From positions 5,514,001 to 5,578,000 of the forward strand of contig CANJKZ010000724.1 of the NCBI GenBank assembly GCA_947471745.1: a stretch of DNA of 64,000 bases, in the 5' to 3' direction. Positions 40,918 to 56,200 of this stretch are shown here, in pieces; position 1 is the stretch's first letter; each line of letters opens with the position of its first letter. Source of the stretch: Closterium sp. Naga37s-1. Taxonomy: Eukaryota > Streptophyta > Zygnematophyceae > Desmidiales > Closteriaceae. Below the pieces are notes generated by a model. It saw nothing but the letters and a program-made list of their open reading frames with translations. It was not told the DNA's origin and searched no databases. The position numbers were made by a program, and so were the translations under genes.

Positions 40918-43876
40918 CTACTCCGCCGTGTGGTAGCGGCAGATGCGAGACAGCGCCCGCACACTCCACACACACCTCCCACTCCTCTCACCCCTCTGCC
41001 TCCCCATGCCCGCTCCATCACTGCCACTGCCACTGCTATGACTGCCGCCGCTGCTGTTGCTGCTGCTGCCACTGCTGGCACCACTGGTTCCACTGCTGCT
41101 ACTGCCACTGCTACCTCCCTCCTCTCCATCCCCCATCACTCCATCTCTTCCCCCATCCTCTACCAGAGACAGATCTTCCCCCTCCCCCTCTTCCTCCTCG
41201 TCCTCATCTTCCTCATCATCCTCTTCTTCCTCCTCTTCCTCCTCATACTCCTCAGAGTCCTCCCACACCGAAGCAGCCCTCCAGGCTGGGAGGAACTCCT
41301 TGCCTCGGTGGATGGAAGACAGCACAATGCCGAACCTGCCCACCTGCAAGCAGCAAGAGTACTGGCGCTGTCACCTTTCTCGAAACAACGGCAAACAAAT
41401 AGAGTGAACACGTCCATACTCGGTAGCTGCTCTCACCCTTTTTCTCCTCCCTTTCTCCCCTCGCCCATCTCCCCTCTCCACCCCTTTCTCCCCCCTCCAC
41501 CTTCCACTCTCCCCCGTATCCCCTCTCCCCTCCCCTATCCCCCTCTCCCCTCCCCCTCTCCCCTCGCCCCTACCCCTTCCCCCTCTCCCACCTCCCCCCT
41601 CCCCTCACCTGGTTCAAGTTCCTCAGATCCGTGCCATGTCCCGCAAGCGAGCAGAACTTCCACCCAATCGGCGCGTGACACCTGGCGCACGCCACGTCAG
41701 CGACCTGCATGGCGCCCTGCGCGAGCTCCTCGGTGCGCGGTGGGGCAAGCAGGAAGGCGCCCGGGTGCAGTGCATTGCAGTACACCGCCACCTCCGTGCC
41801 ACTGCCCGCATCCCAGCAGTGCCTCGCACTCAGCACCTGCCCGCCTCGCCCCGTGCGTCATGGGAATGGGAGTGGAAGGGGATGAGGAATGGCGGGTTTG
41901 GAAGAGGGAGAAGGGAGAAGGAAAGTGCGGGATAGGAAGGGAAGACGGAGGGAGAGGAGAGCAATGCAGCGTTGCTGGCATGCTTGTGACGAGGAGTGGA
42001 GACGCATCTGGCGGCTATATACGTGCAACGGTGCAAGCACCCCACTCCAACACACCTGCCTGTTCCCAGAACCCTGCCCTCACTCACCACCACCCAACCC
42101 ACCATCCCACAGCCCTGTGGTACCCGTGCGGCCCTCTCGAGTGATGTCAAACAGTACCTGGTGCGAGTGGAAGAGCACGTTCAGGCACGGCGCCTTGCCC
42201 TGCGCGCCACTGCCCCCACCCACATGCCCCCGTCGCCCCGAGCACAGTACAGCGTGCCTGCCATCCCCCTCGCCCGACAGCCCATCCGCATACACCTGCA
42301 CACGCCCCTGCCCTCCACCCCCTGCCGCTGCAACCTCCGCCAACCCCGCCGCTACTGCCGCTGCTGCTGAAGGTTCTGGTGCTGGCGTTGGCAGTGGTGG
42401 TGGTGGTGATGCGCCCACTAGTCCCGGGTACGAGGCGGGGCGCAGCAGGTCCAGGTACTTGCGCACCAGGAACGCCTTCGCCTCCGCTGCATACAGCCCC
42501 AGCTGCTGCCCCGCGCCCCCCGCTGCTGCTGCCGCGCCTTCCGTGGCCGCGGCATGAGCGTGAGCGGGCGGGGCACTAGTAGCAGTGTGGGAAGATGGTG
42601 GGGCGCTGGGGGGGGGAGCGGGAGACGCGGCGGTGGGGGAGGATGCGCCGGGAGGAGGTGTGTGGGACGCGGCGAATGCGGGGGCGGGGGAGGGGGAGGC
42701 GGAGGCGGGAGGGGAGGGGGAGGCGGCGAGGCGGGGGAAGACGGTGCGGACCTGGATGCCGAGGAAGAGCAGGCAGCGCGCGCAGTGCAGCGTCGCCGCG
42801 TCCATCAGATGCGCGCACGCCCGTCCCCACGCTGCCGCGCGCGCACACGCAATGGGGCGGGGAGGAGAGGGAAGAAAGTAGTCTAGCGCATGGCACGTTT
42901 GCTGCATCGCGACGAATGCGGGGGGGACGGCATGCAGCTACACCAAGGTCTTACAGAGGCGCGGAAAAACAGTTTCGACCTGGATCCAACAGGTAACTCG
43001 TCCTAATCTCCTCTAGGCTGAGCTTAGGCTAGTAGGGATTGAATAGGTAAAAAATTGTCATTCAAACCTGAGCGTACGCGCGTTTCGGCCGGTGGCCTTC
43101 ATCAGCGCTACACCAATGCCTTACAGAGGCGCGGCACGGCGATGAAGGGCACGTTGGAGTGCAGCGCGCGTATCGCCCCCCCTTCCTCCACCTCGCCACC
43201 CTGCACGCACGCCGCCGCGCCGTCGTCCAGCAGCAGCAGCAGCGGCACCGACGGCGCGCCCGCTGGCGGCGCTGTGGAGGCGTCGGGCGGAAACAGGAGG
43301 ACGTTGGGGGATGCGCGGCTGCTGTTGCGAAATGAGGAACCCGCGGGGGAGAGAGGCGGCGCGGAGGGAGGCGGAGAGGGGCGGGTGGTGCAGGGAATGA
43401 GGGCGCGCGGGGAGAAGAGGCGCGCGCCGCATGCCTTGCAGGCAAACTCGCGGGCCGTGAAGGGGCGCGCTATGCAGCGGAGGTCCTGCGGGGCATGGGG
43501 GAGTCTCGGAGAGACGAGGGGGAAAGAATGATGGGGGGAGACCAAGGAAGGGACAGAATAGGGTGCTGAGAGGAGTTCCGCATCGCGCGTGGCTTGGGAA
43601 AGGGATGGCGGTATTAGCGATGTCACGGTAGTCGCCACTGTAGCGTTTACAGGCTCAAAGAGATTCGCTCAGCGCAAGGTGAAAAATAAGAAATTCCGTG
43701 ATAAAAGAAGCGGTAACAGCGGCGAAAGCGGCAAGAGCGGCAAAGAGGCGCACCTTGCAGGTGAGAGCGAGCGAGACAGCATCCTTAGGAGAGAGCGAAG
43801 CGGCGATTAGCGCCTTGGCGGTTTCCGGCAGCCACTGGAACTCGCGAAACTGCGGCGCGCACTCGGCCGCCGCCAT
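40918..43876 (-). CDS. F-box-like plus yippee-like zinc-binding protein
   Basis: Exons 43876-43754, 43485-43125, 42882-42158, 41836-41609 and 41343-40918 join in phase with GT-AG introns to 620 residues. The N-terminus FQWLPETAKALIAASLSPKD and the following ALTCKDLRCIA resemble an F-box. A C-X2-C knuckle (ACKACGARL) and a second one (ACARCHAPIGWKF) far downstream fit the yippee / Mis18-like zinc-binding fold; GWKF is a strong yippee signature. Between them are long Ala/Pro/Ser-rich spacers. The C-terminus is a Glu/Asp run (about 25 acidic residues) followed by Ser/Gly repeats. It could be a substrate receptor of an SCF ubiquitin ligase, but that is inference. Exon 3 start is the least certain boundary. 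Confidence 0.7.
42937..42964 (-). repeat. Duplicated splice-donor segment, intronic copy
   Basis: This 28-bp stretch matches 43107-43134 with two mismatches, including the donor-like CTCTGTAAG on the minus strand. The 43107-43134 copy carries the exon 2 donor used in the gene model. Confidence 0.75.
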
Positions 43877-44254
43877 TGCTGCTCAATGCGCGGAGCAGAG
43901 GCGCTTCGCGAATCGCGGGACGAGTCAATCCCCGCTCTGCTCAGGTGATAAGTGGGAGAAGGTGGGAATGCTCGATAAGTGGCAAGTTGGGGTAGGACAT
44001 GAGGAGGAACTGTGCATTTAGAAGGGGGAAACAGGTGAAGGTGATGCGCGCAGGAATTGGGGAATTGGGGGTTATCTGGGGGGAGGAGGTACAGATGTTC
44101 TGGCTTAGAGGCTCTTCCTAAAAGACTCCCAATTCCCCAACGAGTAGAATTTCACATAAGTCCTAGGTGTATCCCAACCTCTATAGTCCCCTTTTTGGCG
44201 GGAAATCTTGCATCTTGACTGAATCATTGCACGAATCAGTTCCGCAGCCAATCA
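43877..44254. other. Short spacer between the yippee-like gene and the satellite
   Basis: Promoter side of the minus-strand gene starting at 43876. No repeat or ORF of note. The 24-bp satellite begins abruptly at about 44255. Confidence 0.5.
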
Positions 44255-47200
44255 GATACCATATGAGGATGGATAAGTGATACCATGTGAGGATGGATAA
44301 TTGGTACCATGTGAGGATGGATAATCGAAAACATGTGAGGATGGATAATCAAAACCATGTGAGGATGGATAATTGATAACATGTGAGGATGAATAATCGA
44401 TACCATGTGAGGATGGATAATCAATACCATGTAAGGATGGATAAGTGATACCATGTGAGGATGGATAATTGATACCATGTGAGGATGGATAATTGATACC
44501 ATGTGAGGATGGATGATCAATACTATGTGAGGATGGATAAGTGATACCATGTGAGGATGGATAATTGATACCATGTGAGGATGGATAATCAATACCATCT
44601 GAGGATGGATAAGTGATACCATGTGAGGATGGATAATTGATACCATGTGTGGATGGATAATTGATACCATGTGAGGATGGATAATTGATACCATGTGAGG
44701 ATGGATAATCAATGCCATGTGAGAATGGATAAGTGATACCATGTGAGGATGGATAAGTGATACCATGTGAAGATGGATAATTGATACCATGTGAGGATGG
44801 ATAATCAATACCATGTGAGGATGGATAAGTGATATCATGTGAGGATGGATAACTGATACCATGTGAGGATGGATTATTGATACCATGTGAGGATGGATAA
44901 TTGAGACCATGTGAGGATGGATAATCAATGCCATGTGAGGATGGAAAAGTGATACCATGTGAGGATGGATTATTGATACCATGTGAAGATGGATAATCAA
45001 TACCATGTGAGGATGGATAAGTGATACCATCTGAGGATGGATAATTGATACCATGTGAGGATGGATTATTGAGACCATGTGAGGATGGATAATCAATACC
45101 ATGTGAGGATAGAAAAGTGATACCATGTGTGGATGGATAACTGATACCATGTGAGGATGGATTATTGATACCATGTGAGGATGGATAATTGATACCATGT
45201 GAGGATGGATAATCAATGCCATGTGAGGATGGAAAAGTGATACCATGTCAGGATGGATAATTGATACCATGTGAGGATGGATAATCAATACCATGTGAGG
45301 ATGGATAAGTGATACCATGTGAGGATGGATAATTGATACCATGTGAGGATGGATAATCGAAAACATGTGAGGAAGGATAATCGATACCATGTGAGGATGG
45401 ATAATCAATACCATGTGAGGATGGATAAGTGATACCATGTGAGGATGGATAATTGATACCATGTGAGGATGGATAATTGATACCTTGTGAGGATGGATAA
45501 TCGAAAACATGTGAGGATGGATAATCAAAACCATGTGAGGATGGATAATTGATAACATGTGAGGATGGATAATCGATACCATGTGAGGATGGACAATCAA
45601 TACTATGTGAGGATGGATAAGTGATACGATGTGAGGATCGATAATTGATACCATGTGAGGATGGATGATCAATACTATGTGAGGATGCATAAGTGATACC
45701 ATGTGAGGATGGATAATTGATACCATGTGAGGATGAATAATCAATACCATGTGAGGATGGATAAGTGATACCATGTGAGGATGGATAAGTGATACCATGT
45801 GTGGATGGATAATTGATACCATGTGAGGATGGATAATCAATACCATGTGAGGATGGATAATCAATACCATGTGAGGATGGATAATTGATACCATGTGAGG
45901 ATGGATAATTGATACCATGTGAGGATGGATAATCAATGCCATGTGAGGATGGATAAGTGATACCATGTGAGGATGAATAATTGATACCATGTGAGGATGG
46001 ATAATCAATACCATGTGAGGATGGATAAGTGATACCATGTGAGGATGGATAATTGATACCATGTGAGGATGGATAAGTGATACCATGTGAGGATGGATAA
46101 TCAATACCATGTGAGGATGGATCAGTGATACCATGTGAGGATGGAAAGGTGATACCATGTGAGGATGGATAATTGATACCATGTGAGGATGGATGATCAA
46201 TACCATGTGAGGATGGATAAGTGATACCATATGAGGATGGATAATTGATACCATGTGAGGATGGATAAGTGATACCATGTGAGGATGGATAATCAATACC
46301 ATGTGAGGATGGATAAGTGATACCATGTGAGGATGGATAATTGATACCATGTGAGGATGGATAATTGATACTATGTGAGGATGGATGATCAATACTATGT
46401 GAGGATGGATAAGTGATAACGTGTGAAGATGGATAATTGATACCATGTGAGGATGGATAATCAATACCATGTGAGGATGGATAAGTGATACCATGTGAGG
46501 ATGGATAATTGATACCATGTGAGGATGGATAATCAATACCATGTGAGGATGGATAAGTGATACCATGTGAGGATGGATAATTGATACCATGTGAGGATGG
46601 ATAATTGATACCATGTGAGGATGGATGATCAATACTATGTGAGGATGGATAAGTGATACCATGTGAGGATGGATAATTGATACTATGTGAGAATGGATAA
46701 TCAATACCATGTGAGGATGGATAAGTGATACCATGTGAGGATGGATAATTGATACCATGTGTGGATGGATAATTGATACCATGTGAGGATGGATAATTGA
46801 TACCATGTGAGGATGGATAATTGATACCATGTGAGGATGGATAATCGAAAACATGTGAGGAAGGATAATCGATACCATGTGAGGATGGATAATCAATACC
46901 ATGTGAGGATGGATAAGTGATACCATGTGAGGATGGATAATTGATACCATGTGAGGATGGATAATTGATACCTTGTGAGGATGGATAATCGAAAACATGT
47001 GAGGATGGATAATCAAAACCATGTGAGGATGGATAATTGATAATATGTGAGGATGGATAATCGATACCATGTGACGATGGATAATCAATACTATGTGAGG
47101 ATGGATAAGTGATATGATGTGAGGATGGATAATTGATACCATGTGAGGATGGATGATCAAAACTATGTGAGGATGGATAAGTGATACCATGTGAGGATGA

Positions 47201-50200
47201 ATAATTGATACCATGTGAGGATGGCTAATCAATACCATGTGAGGATGGATAAGTGATACCATGTGAAGATGGATAATTGATACCATGTGAGGATGGATAA
47301 TCAATACCATGTGAGGATGGATAATTGATACCATGTGAGGATGGATAATTGATACCATGTGAGGATGGATAATTGATACCATGTGAGGATGGATGATCAA
47401 TACTATGTGAGGATGGATAAGTGATACCATGTGAGGATGGATAATTGATACTATGTGAGGATGGATAATCAATACCATGTGAGGATGGATAAGTGATACC
47501 ATGTGAGGATGGATAATTGATACCATGTGTGGATGGATAATTGATACCATGTGAGGATGGATAATTGATACCATGTGAGGATGGATAATTGATACCATGT
47601 GAGGATGGATAATCGAAAACATGTGAGGAAGGATAATCGATACCATGTGAGGATGGATAATCAATACCATGTGAGGATGGATAAGTGATACCATGTGAGG
47701 ATGGATAATTGATACCATGTGAGGATGGATAATTGATACCTTGTGAGGATGGATAATCGAAAACATGTGAGGATGGATAATCAAAACCATGTGAGGATGG
47801 ATAATTGATAACATGTGAGGATGGATAATCGATACCATGTGACGATGGATAATCAATACTATGTGAGGATGGATAAGTGATATGATGTGAGGATGGATAA
47901 TTGATACCATGTGAGGATGGATGATCAAAACTATGTGAGGATGGATATGTGATACCATGTGAGGATGAATAATTGATACCATGTGAGGATGGCTAATCAA
48001 TACCATGTGAGGATGGATAAGTGATACCATGTGAAGATGGATAATTGATACCATGTGAGGATGGATAATCAATACCATGTGAGGATGGATAAGTGATACC
48101 ATCTGAGGATGGATAATTGATACCATGTGAGGATGGATAATTGATACCATGTGAGGATGGATGATCAATACTATATGAGGATGGATAAGTGATAACGTGT
48201 GATGATGGATAATTGATACCATGTGAGGATGGATAATCAATACCATGTGAGGATGGATAATCAATACCATGTGAGGATGGATAAGTGATACCAAATGAGG
48301 ATGGAAAATTGATACCATGTGAGGATGGATAATCAATACCATGTGAGGATGGATAAGTGATACCATGTGAGGATGGATAATTGATAACATGTGAGGATGG
48401 ATAATCGATACCATGTGAGGACGGATAATCAATTCCATGTGAGGATGGATAATTGATACCATATGAGGATGGATAAGTGATACCATGTGAGGATGGATAA
48501 TTGGTACCATGTGAGGATGGATAATCGAAAACATGTGAGGATGGATAATCAAAACCATGTGAGGATGGATAATTGATAACATGTGAGGATGAATAATCGA
48601 TACCATGTGAGGATGGATAATCAATACCATGTGAGGATGGATAAGTGATACCATGTGAGGATGGATAATTGATACCATGTGAGGATGGATAATTGATACC
48701 ATGTGAGGATGGATGATCAATACTATGTGAGGATGGATAAGTGATACCATGTGAGGATGGATAATTGATACCATGTGAGGATGGATAATCAATACCATCT
48801 GAGGATGGATAAGTGATACCATGTGAGGATGGATAATTGATACCATGTGTGGATGGATAATTGATACCATGTGAGGATGGATAATTGATACCATGTGAGG
48901 ATGGATAATCAATGCCATGTGAGAATGGATAAGTGATACCATGTGAGGATGAATAATTGATACCATGTGAGGATGGCTAATCAATACCATGTGAGGATGG
49001 ATAAGTGATACCATGTGAAGATGGATAAGTGATACCATCTGAGGATGGATAACTGATACCATGTGAGGATGGATTATTGATACCATGTGAGGATGGATAA
49101 TCAATACCATGTGAGGATGGATAAGTGATATCATGTGAGGATGGATAACTGATACCATGTGAGGATGGATTATTGATACCATGTGAGGATGGATAATTGA
49201 GACCATGTGAGGATGGATAATCAATGCCATGTGAGGATGGAAAAGTGATACCATGTGAGGATGGATTATTGATACCATGTGAAGATGGATAATCAATACC
49301 ATGTGAGGATGGATAAGTGATACCATCTGAGGATGGATAATTGATACCATGTGAGGATGGATTATTGAGACCATGTGAGGATGGATAATCAATACCATGT
49401 GAGGATAGAAAAGTGATACCATGTGTGGATGGATAACTGATACCATGTGAGGATGGATTATTGATACCATGTGAGGATGGATAATTGATACCATGTGAGG
49501 ATGGATAATCAATGCCATGTGAGGATGGAAAAGTGATACCATGTGAGGATGGATAATTGATACCATGTGAGGATGGATAATCAATACCATGTGAGGATGG
49601 ATAAGTGATACCATGTGAGGATGGATAATTGATACCATGTGAGGATGGATAATCGAAAACATGTGAGGAAGGATAATCGATACCATGTGAGGATGGATAA
49701 TCAATACCATGTGAGGATGGATAAGTGATACCATGTGAGGATGGATAATTGATACCATGTGAGGATGGATAATTGATACCTTGTGAGGATGGATAATCGA
49801 AAACATGTGAGGATGGATAATCAAAACCATGTGAGGATGGATAATTGATAACATGTGAGGATGGATAATCGATACCATGTGAGGATGGACAATCAATACT
49901 ATGTGAGGATGGATAAGTGATACGATGTGAGGATCGATAATTGATACCATGTGAGGATGGATGATCAATACTATGTGAGGATGCATAAGTGATACCATGT
50001 GAGGATGGATAATTGATACCATGTGAGGATGAATAATCAATACCATGTGAGGATGGATAAGTGATACCATGTGAGGATGGATAAGTGATACCATGTGTGG
50101 ATGGATAATTGATACCATGTGAGGATGGATAATCAATACCATGTGAGGATGGATAATCAATACCATGTGAGGATGGATAATTGATACCATGTGAGGATGG

Positions 50201-53200
50201 ATAATTGATACCATGTGAGGATGGATAATCAATGCCATGTGAGGATGGATAAGTGATACCATGTGAGGATGAATAATTGATACCATGTGAGGATGGATAA
50301 TCAATACCATGTGAGGATGGATAAGTGATACCATGTGAGGATGGATAATTGATACCATGTGAGGATGGATAAGTGATACCATGTGAGGATGGATAATCAA
50401 TACCATGTGAGGATGGATCAGTGATACCATGTGAGGATGGAAAGGTGATACCATGTGAGGATGGATAATTGATACCATGTGAGGATGGATGATCAATACC
50501 ATGTGAGGATGGATAAGTGATACCATGTGAGGATGGATAATTGATACCATGTGAGGATGGATAAGTGATACCATGTGAGGTTGGATAATTGATACCATGT
50601 GAGGATGGATAATCAATACCATGTGAGGATGGATAAGTGATACCATGTGAGGATGGATAATTGATACCATGTGAGGATGGATAATTGATACTATGTGAGG
50701 ATGGATGATCAATACTATGTGAGGATGGATAAGTGATAACGTGTGAAGATGGATAATTGATACCATGTGAGGATGGATAATCAATACCATGTGAGGATGG
50801 ATAAGTGATACCATGTGAGGATGGATAATTGATACCATGTGAGGATGGATAATCAATACCATGTGAGGATGGATAAGTGATACCATGTGAGGATGGATAA
50901 TTGATACCATGTGAGGATGGATAATTGATACCATGTGAGGATGGATGATCAATACTATGTGAGGATGGATAAGTGATACCATGTGAGGATGGATAATTGA
51001 TACTATGTGAGGATGGATAATCAATACCATGTGAGGATGAATAATTGATACCATGTGAGGATGGATAATCAATACCATGTGAGGATGGATAAGTGATACC
51101 ATGTGAGGATGGATAATTGATACCATGTGAGGATGGATAAGTGATACCATGTGAGGATGGATAATTGATACCATGTGAGGATGGATAATCGAAAACATGT
51201 GAGGATGGATAATCAATACCATGTGAGGATGGATAATTGATAACATGTGAGGATGGATAATCGATACCATGTGAGGATGGATAATCAATTCCATGTGAGG
51301 ATGGATAATTGATACCATATGAGGATGGATAAGTGATACCATGTGAGGATGGATAATTGGTACCATGTGAGGATGGATAATCGAAAACATGTGAGGATGG
51401 ATAATCAAAACCATGTGAGGATGGATAATTGATAACATGTGAGGATGAATAATCGATACCATGTGAGGATGGATAATCAATACCATGTGAGGATGGATAA
51501 GTGATACCATGTGAGGATGGATAATTGATACCATGTGAGGATGGATAATTGATACCATGTGAGGATGGATGATCAATACTATGTGAGGATGGATAAGTGA
51601 TACCATGTGAGGATGGATAATTGATACCATGTGAGGATGGATAATCAATACCATCTGAGGATGGATAAGTGATACCATGTGAGGATGGATAATTGATACC
51701 ATGTGTGGATGGATAATTGATACCATGTGAGGATGGATAATTGATACCATGTGAAGATGGATAATCAATGCCATGTGAGAATGGATAAGTGATACCATGT
51801 GAGGATGAATAATTGATACCATGTGAGGATGGCGAATCAATACCATGTGAGGATGGATAAGTGATACCATGTGAAGATGGATAATTGATACCATGTGAGG
51901 ATGGATAATCAATACCATGTGAGGATGGATAAGTGATACCATCTGAGGATGGATAACTGATTCCATGTGAGGATGGATAATTGATACCATGTGAGAATTG
52001 ATAATTGATACCTTGTGAGGATGGATAATCGAAAACATGTGAGGATGGATAATCAAAACCATGTGAGGATGGATAATTGATAACATGTGAGGATGGATAA
52101 TCGATACCATGTGAGGATGGACAATCAATACTATGTGAGGATGGATAAGTGATACGATGTGAGGATGGATAATTGATACCATGTGAGGATGGATAATTGA
52201 TACCATGTGAGGATGGATAATCAATACCATGTGAGGATGGATAAGTGATACCATGTGAGGATGGATAATTGATACCATGTGAGGATGGATAATCGAAAAC
52301 ATGTGAGGAAGTCTAATCGATACCATGTGAGGATGGATAATCAATACCATGTGAGGATGGATAAGTGATACCATGTGAGGATGGATAATTGATACCATGT
52401 GAGAATGGATAATTGATACCTTGTGAGGATGGATAATCGAAAACATGTGAGGATGGATAATCAAAACCATGTGAGGATGGATAATTGATAACATGTGAGG
52501 ATGGATTATCGATACCATGTGAGGATGGATAATCAATACTATGTGAGGATGGATAAGTGATACGATGTGAGGATGGATAATTGATACCATGTGAGGATGG
52601 ATGATCAATACTATGTGAGGATAAATAAGTGATACCATGTGAGGATGAATAATTGATACCATGTGAGGATGGATAAGTGATACCATGTGAGGATGGATAA
52701 TTGATACCATGTGTGGATGGATAATTGATACCATGTGAGGATGGATAATTGATACCATGTGAGGATGGATAATCAATGCCATGTGAGGATGGATAAGTGA
52801 TACCATGTGAGGATGAATAATTGATACCATGTGAGGATGGATAATCAATACCATGTGAGGATGGATAAGTGATACCATGTGAGGATGGATAATTGATACC
52901 ATGTGAGGATGGATAAGTGATACCATGTGAGGATGGATAATTGATACCATGTGAGGATGGATAATCGAAAACATGTGAGGATGGATAATCAATACCATGT
53001 GAGGATGGATAATTGATAACATGTGAGGATGGATAATCGATACCATGTGAGGATGGATAATCAATTCCATGTGAGGATGGATAATTGATACCATATGAGG
53101 ATGGATAAGTGATACCATGTGAGGATGGATAATTGGTACCATGTGAGGATGGATAATCGAAAACATGTGAGGATGGATAATCAAAACCATGTGAGGATGG

Positions 53201-56200
53201 ATAATTGATAACATGTGAGGATGAATAATCGATACCATGTGAGGATGGATAATCAATACCATGTGAGGATGGATAAGTGATACCATGTGAGGATGGATAA
53301 TTGATACCATGTGAGGATGGATAATTGATACCATGTGAGGATGGATGATCAATACTATGTGAGGATGGATAAGTGATACCATGTGAGGATGGATAATTGA
53401 TACCATGTGAGGATGGATCATCAATACCATCTGAGGATGGATAAGTGATACCATGTGAGGATGGATAATTGATACCATGTGTGGATGGATAATTGATACC
53501 ATGTGAGGATGGATAATTGATACCATGTGAGGATGGATAATCAATGCCATGTGAGAATGGATAAGTGATACCATGTGAGGATGAATAATTGATACCATGT
53601 GAGGATGGCTAATCAATACCATGTGAGGATGGATAAGTGATACCATGTGAAGATGGATAATTGATACCATGTGAGGATGGATAATCAATACCATGTGAGG
53701 ATGGATAAGTGATACCATCTGAGGATGGATAATTGATACCATGTGAGGATGGATTATTGATACCATGTGAGGATGGATAATCAATACCATGTGAGGATGG
53801 ATAAGTGATATCATGTGAGGATGGATAACAGATACCATGTGAGGATGGATTATTGATACCATGTGAGGATGGATAATTGAGACCATGTGAGGATGGATAA
53901 TCAATGCCATGTGAGGATGGAAAAGTGATACCATGTGAGGATGGATTATTGATACCATGTGAAGATGGATAATCAATACCATGTGAGGATGGATAAGTGA
54001 TACCATCTGAGGATGGATAATTGATACCATGTGAGGATGGATTATTGAGACCATGTGAGGATGGATAATCAATACCATGTGAGGATAGAAAAGTGATACC
54101 ATGTGTGGATGGATAACTGATACCATGTGAGGATGGATTATTGATACCATGTGAGGATGGATAATTGATACCATGTGAGGATGGATAATCAATGCCATGT
54201 GAGGATGGAAAAGTGATACCATGTGAGGATGGATAATTGATACCATGTGAGGATGGATAATCAATACCATGTGAGGATGGATAAGTGATACCATGTGAGG
54301 ATGGATAATTGATACCATGTGAGGATGGATAATCGAAAACATGTGAGGAAGGATAATCGATACCATGTGAGGATGGATAATCAATACCATGTGAGGATGG
54401 ATAAGTGATACCATGTGAGGATGGATAATTGATACCATGTGAGGATGGATAATTGATACCTTGTGAGGATGGATAATCGAAAACATGTGAGGATGGATAA
54501 TCAAAACCATGTGAGGATGGATAATTGATAACATGTGAGGATGGATAATCGATACCATGTGAGGATGGACAATCAATACTATGTGAGGATAGATAAGTGA
54601 TACGATGTGAGGATCGATAATTGATACCATGTGAGGATGGATGATCAATACTATGTGAGGATGCATAAGTGATACCATGTGAGGATGGATAATTGATACC
54701 ATGTGAGGATGAATAATCAATACCATGTGAGGATGGATAAGTGATACCATGTGAGGATGGATAAGTGATACCATGTGTGGATGGATAATTGATACCATGT
54801 GAGGATGGATAATCAATACCATGTGAGGATGGATAATCAATACCATGTGAGGATGGATATTTGATACCATGTGAGGATGGATAATTGATACCATGTGAGG
54901 ATGGATAATCAATGCCATGTGAGGATGGATAAGTGATACCATGTGAGGATGAATAATTGATACCATGTGAGGATGGATAATCAATACCATGTGAGGATGG
55001 ATAAGTGATACCATGTGAGGATGGATAATTGATACCATGTGTGGATGGATAATTGATACCATGTGAGGATGGATAATTGATACCATGTGAGGATGGATAA
55101 TTGATACCATGTGAGGATGGATAATTGATACCATGTGAGGATGGATGATCAATACTATGTGAGGATGGATAAGTGATACCATGTGAGGATGGATAATTGA
55201 TACCATGTGAGGATGGATCATCAATACCATCTGAGGATGGATAAGTGATACCATGTGAGGATGGATAATTGATACCATGTGAGGATGGATGATCAATACC
55301 ATGTGAGGATGGATAAGTGATACCATGTGAGGATGGATAATTGATACCATGTGAGGATGGATAAGTGATACCATGTGAGGTTGGATAATTGATACCATGT
55401 GAGGATGGATAATCAATACCATGTGAGGATGGATAAGTGATACCATGTGAGGATGGATAATTGATACCATGTGAGGATGGATAATTGATACTATGTGAGG
55501 ATGGATGATCAATACTATGTGAGGATGGATAAGTGATAACGTGTGAAGATGGATAATTGATACCATGTGAGGATGGATAATCAATACCATGTGAGGATGG
55601 ATAAGTGATACCATGTGAGGATGGATAATTGATACCATGTGAGGATGGATAATCAATACCATGTGAGGATGGATAAGTGATACCATGTGAGGATGGATAA
55701 TTGATACCATGTGAGGATGGATAATTGATACCATGTGAGGATGGATGATCAATACTATGTGAGGATGGATAAGTGATACCATGTGAGGATGGATAATTGA
55801 TACTATGTGAGGATGGATAATCAATACCATGTGAGGATGAATAATTGATACCATGTGAGGATGGATAATCAATACCATGTGAGGATGGATAAGTGATACC
55901 ATGTGAGGATGGATAATTGATACCATGTGAGGATGGATAAGTGATACCATGTGAGGATGGATAATTGATACCATGTGAGGATGGATAATCGAAAACATGT
56001 GAGGATGGATAATCAATACCATGTGAGGATGGATAATTGATAACATGTGAGGATGGATAATCGATACCATGTGAGGATGGATAATCAATTCCATGTGAGG
56101 ATGGATAATTGATACCATATGAGGATGGATAAGTGATACCATGTGAGGATGGATAATTGGTACCATGTGAGGATGGATAATCGAAAACATGTGAGGATGG

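Noticed and set aside
40891-42557. Plus-strand Pro/Ser-rich frames across 40891-42557
   Set aside because: They lie antisense to well-spliced exons and introns of the yippee-like gene and show only low-complexity composition.
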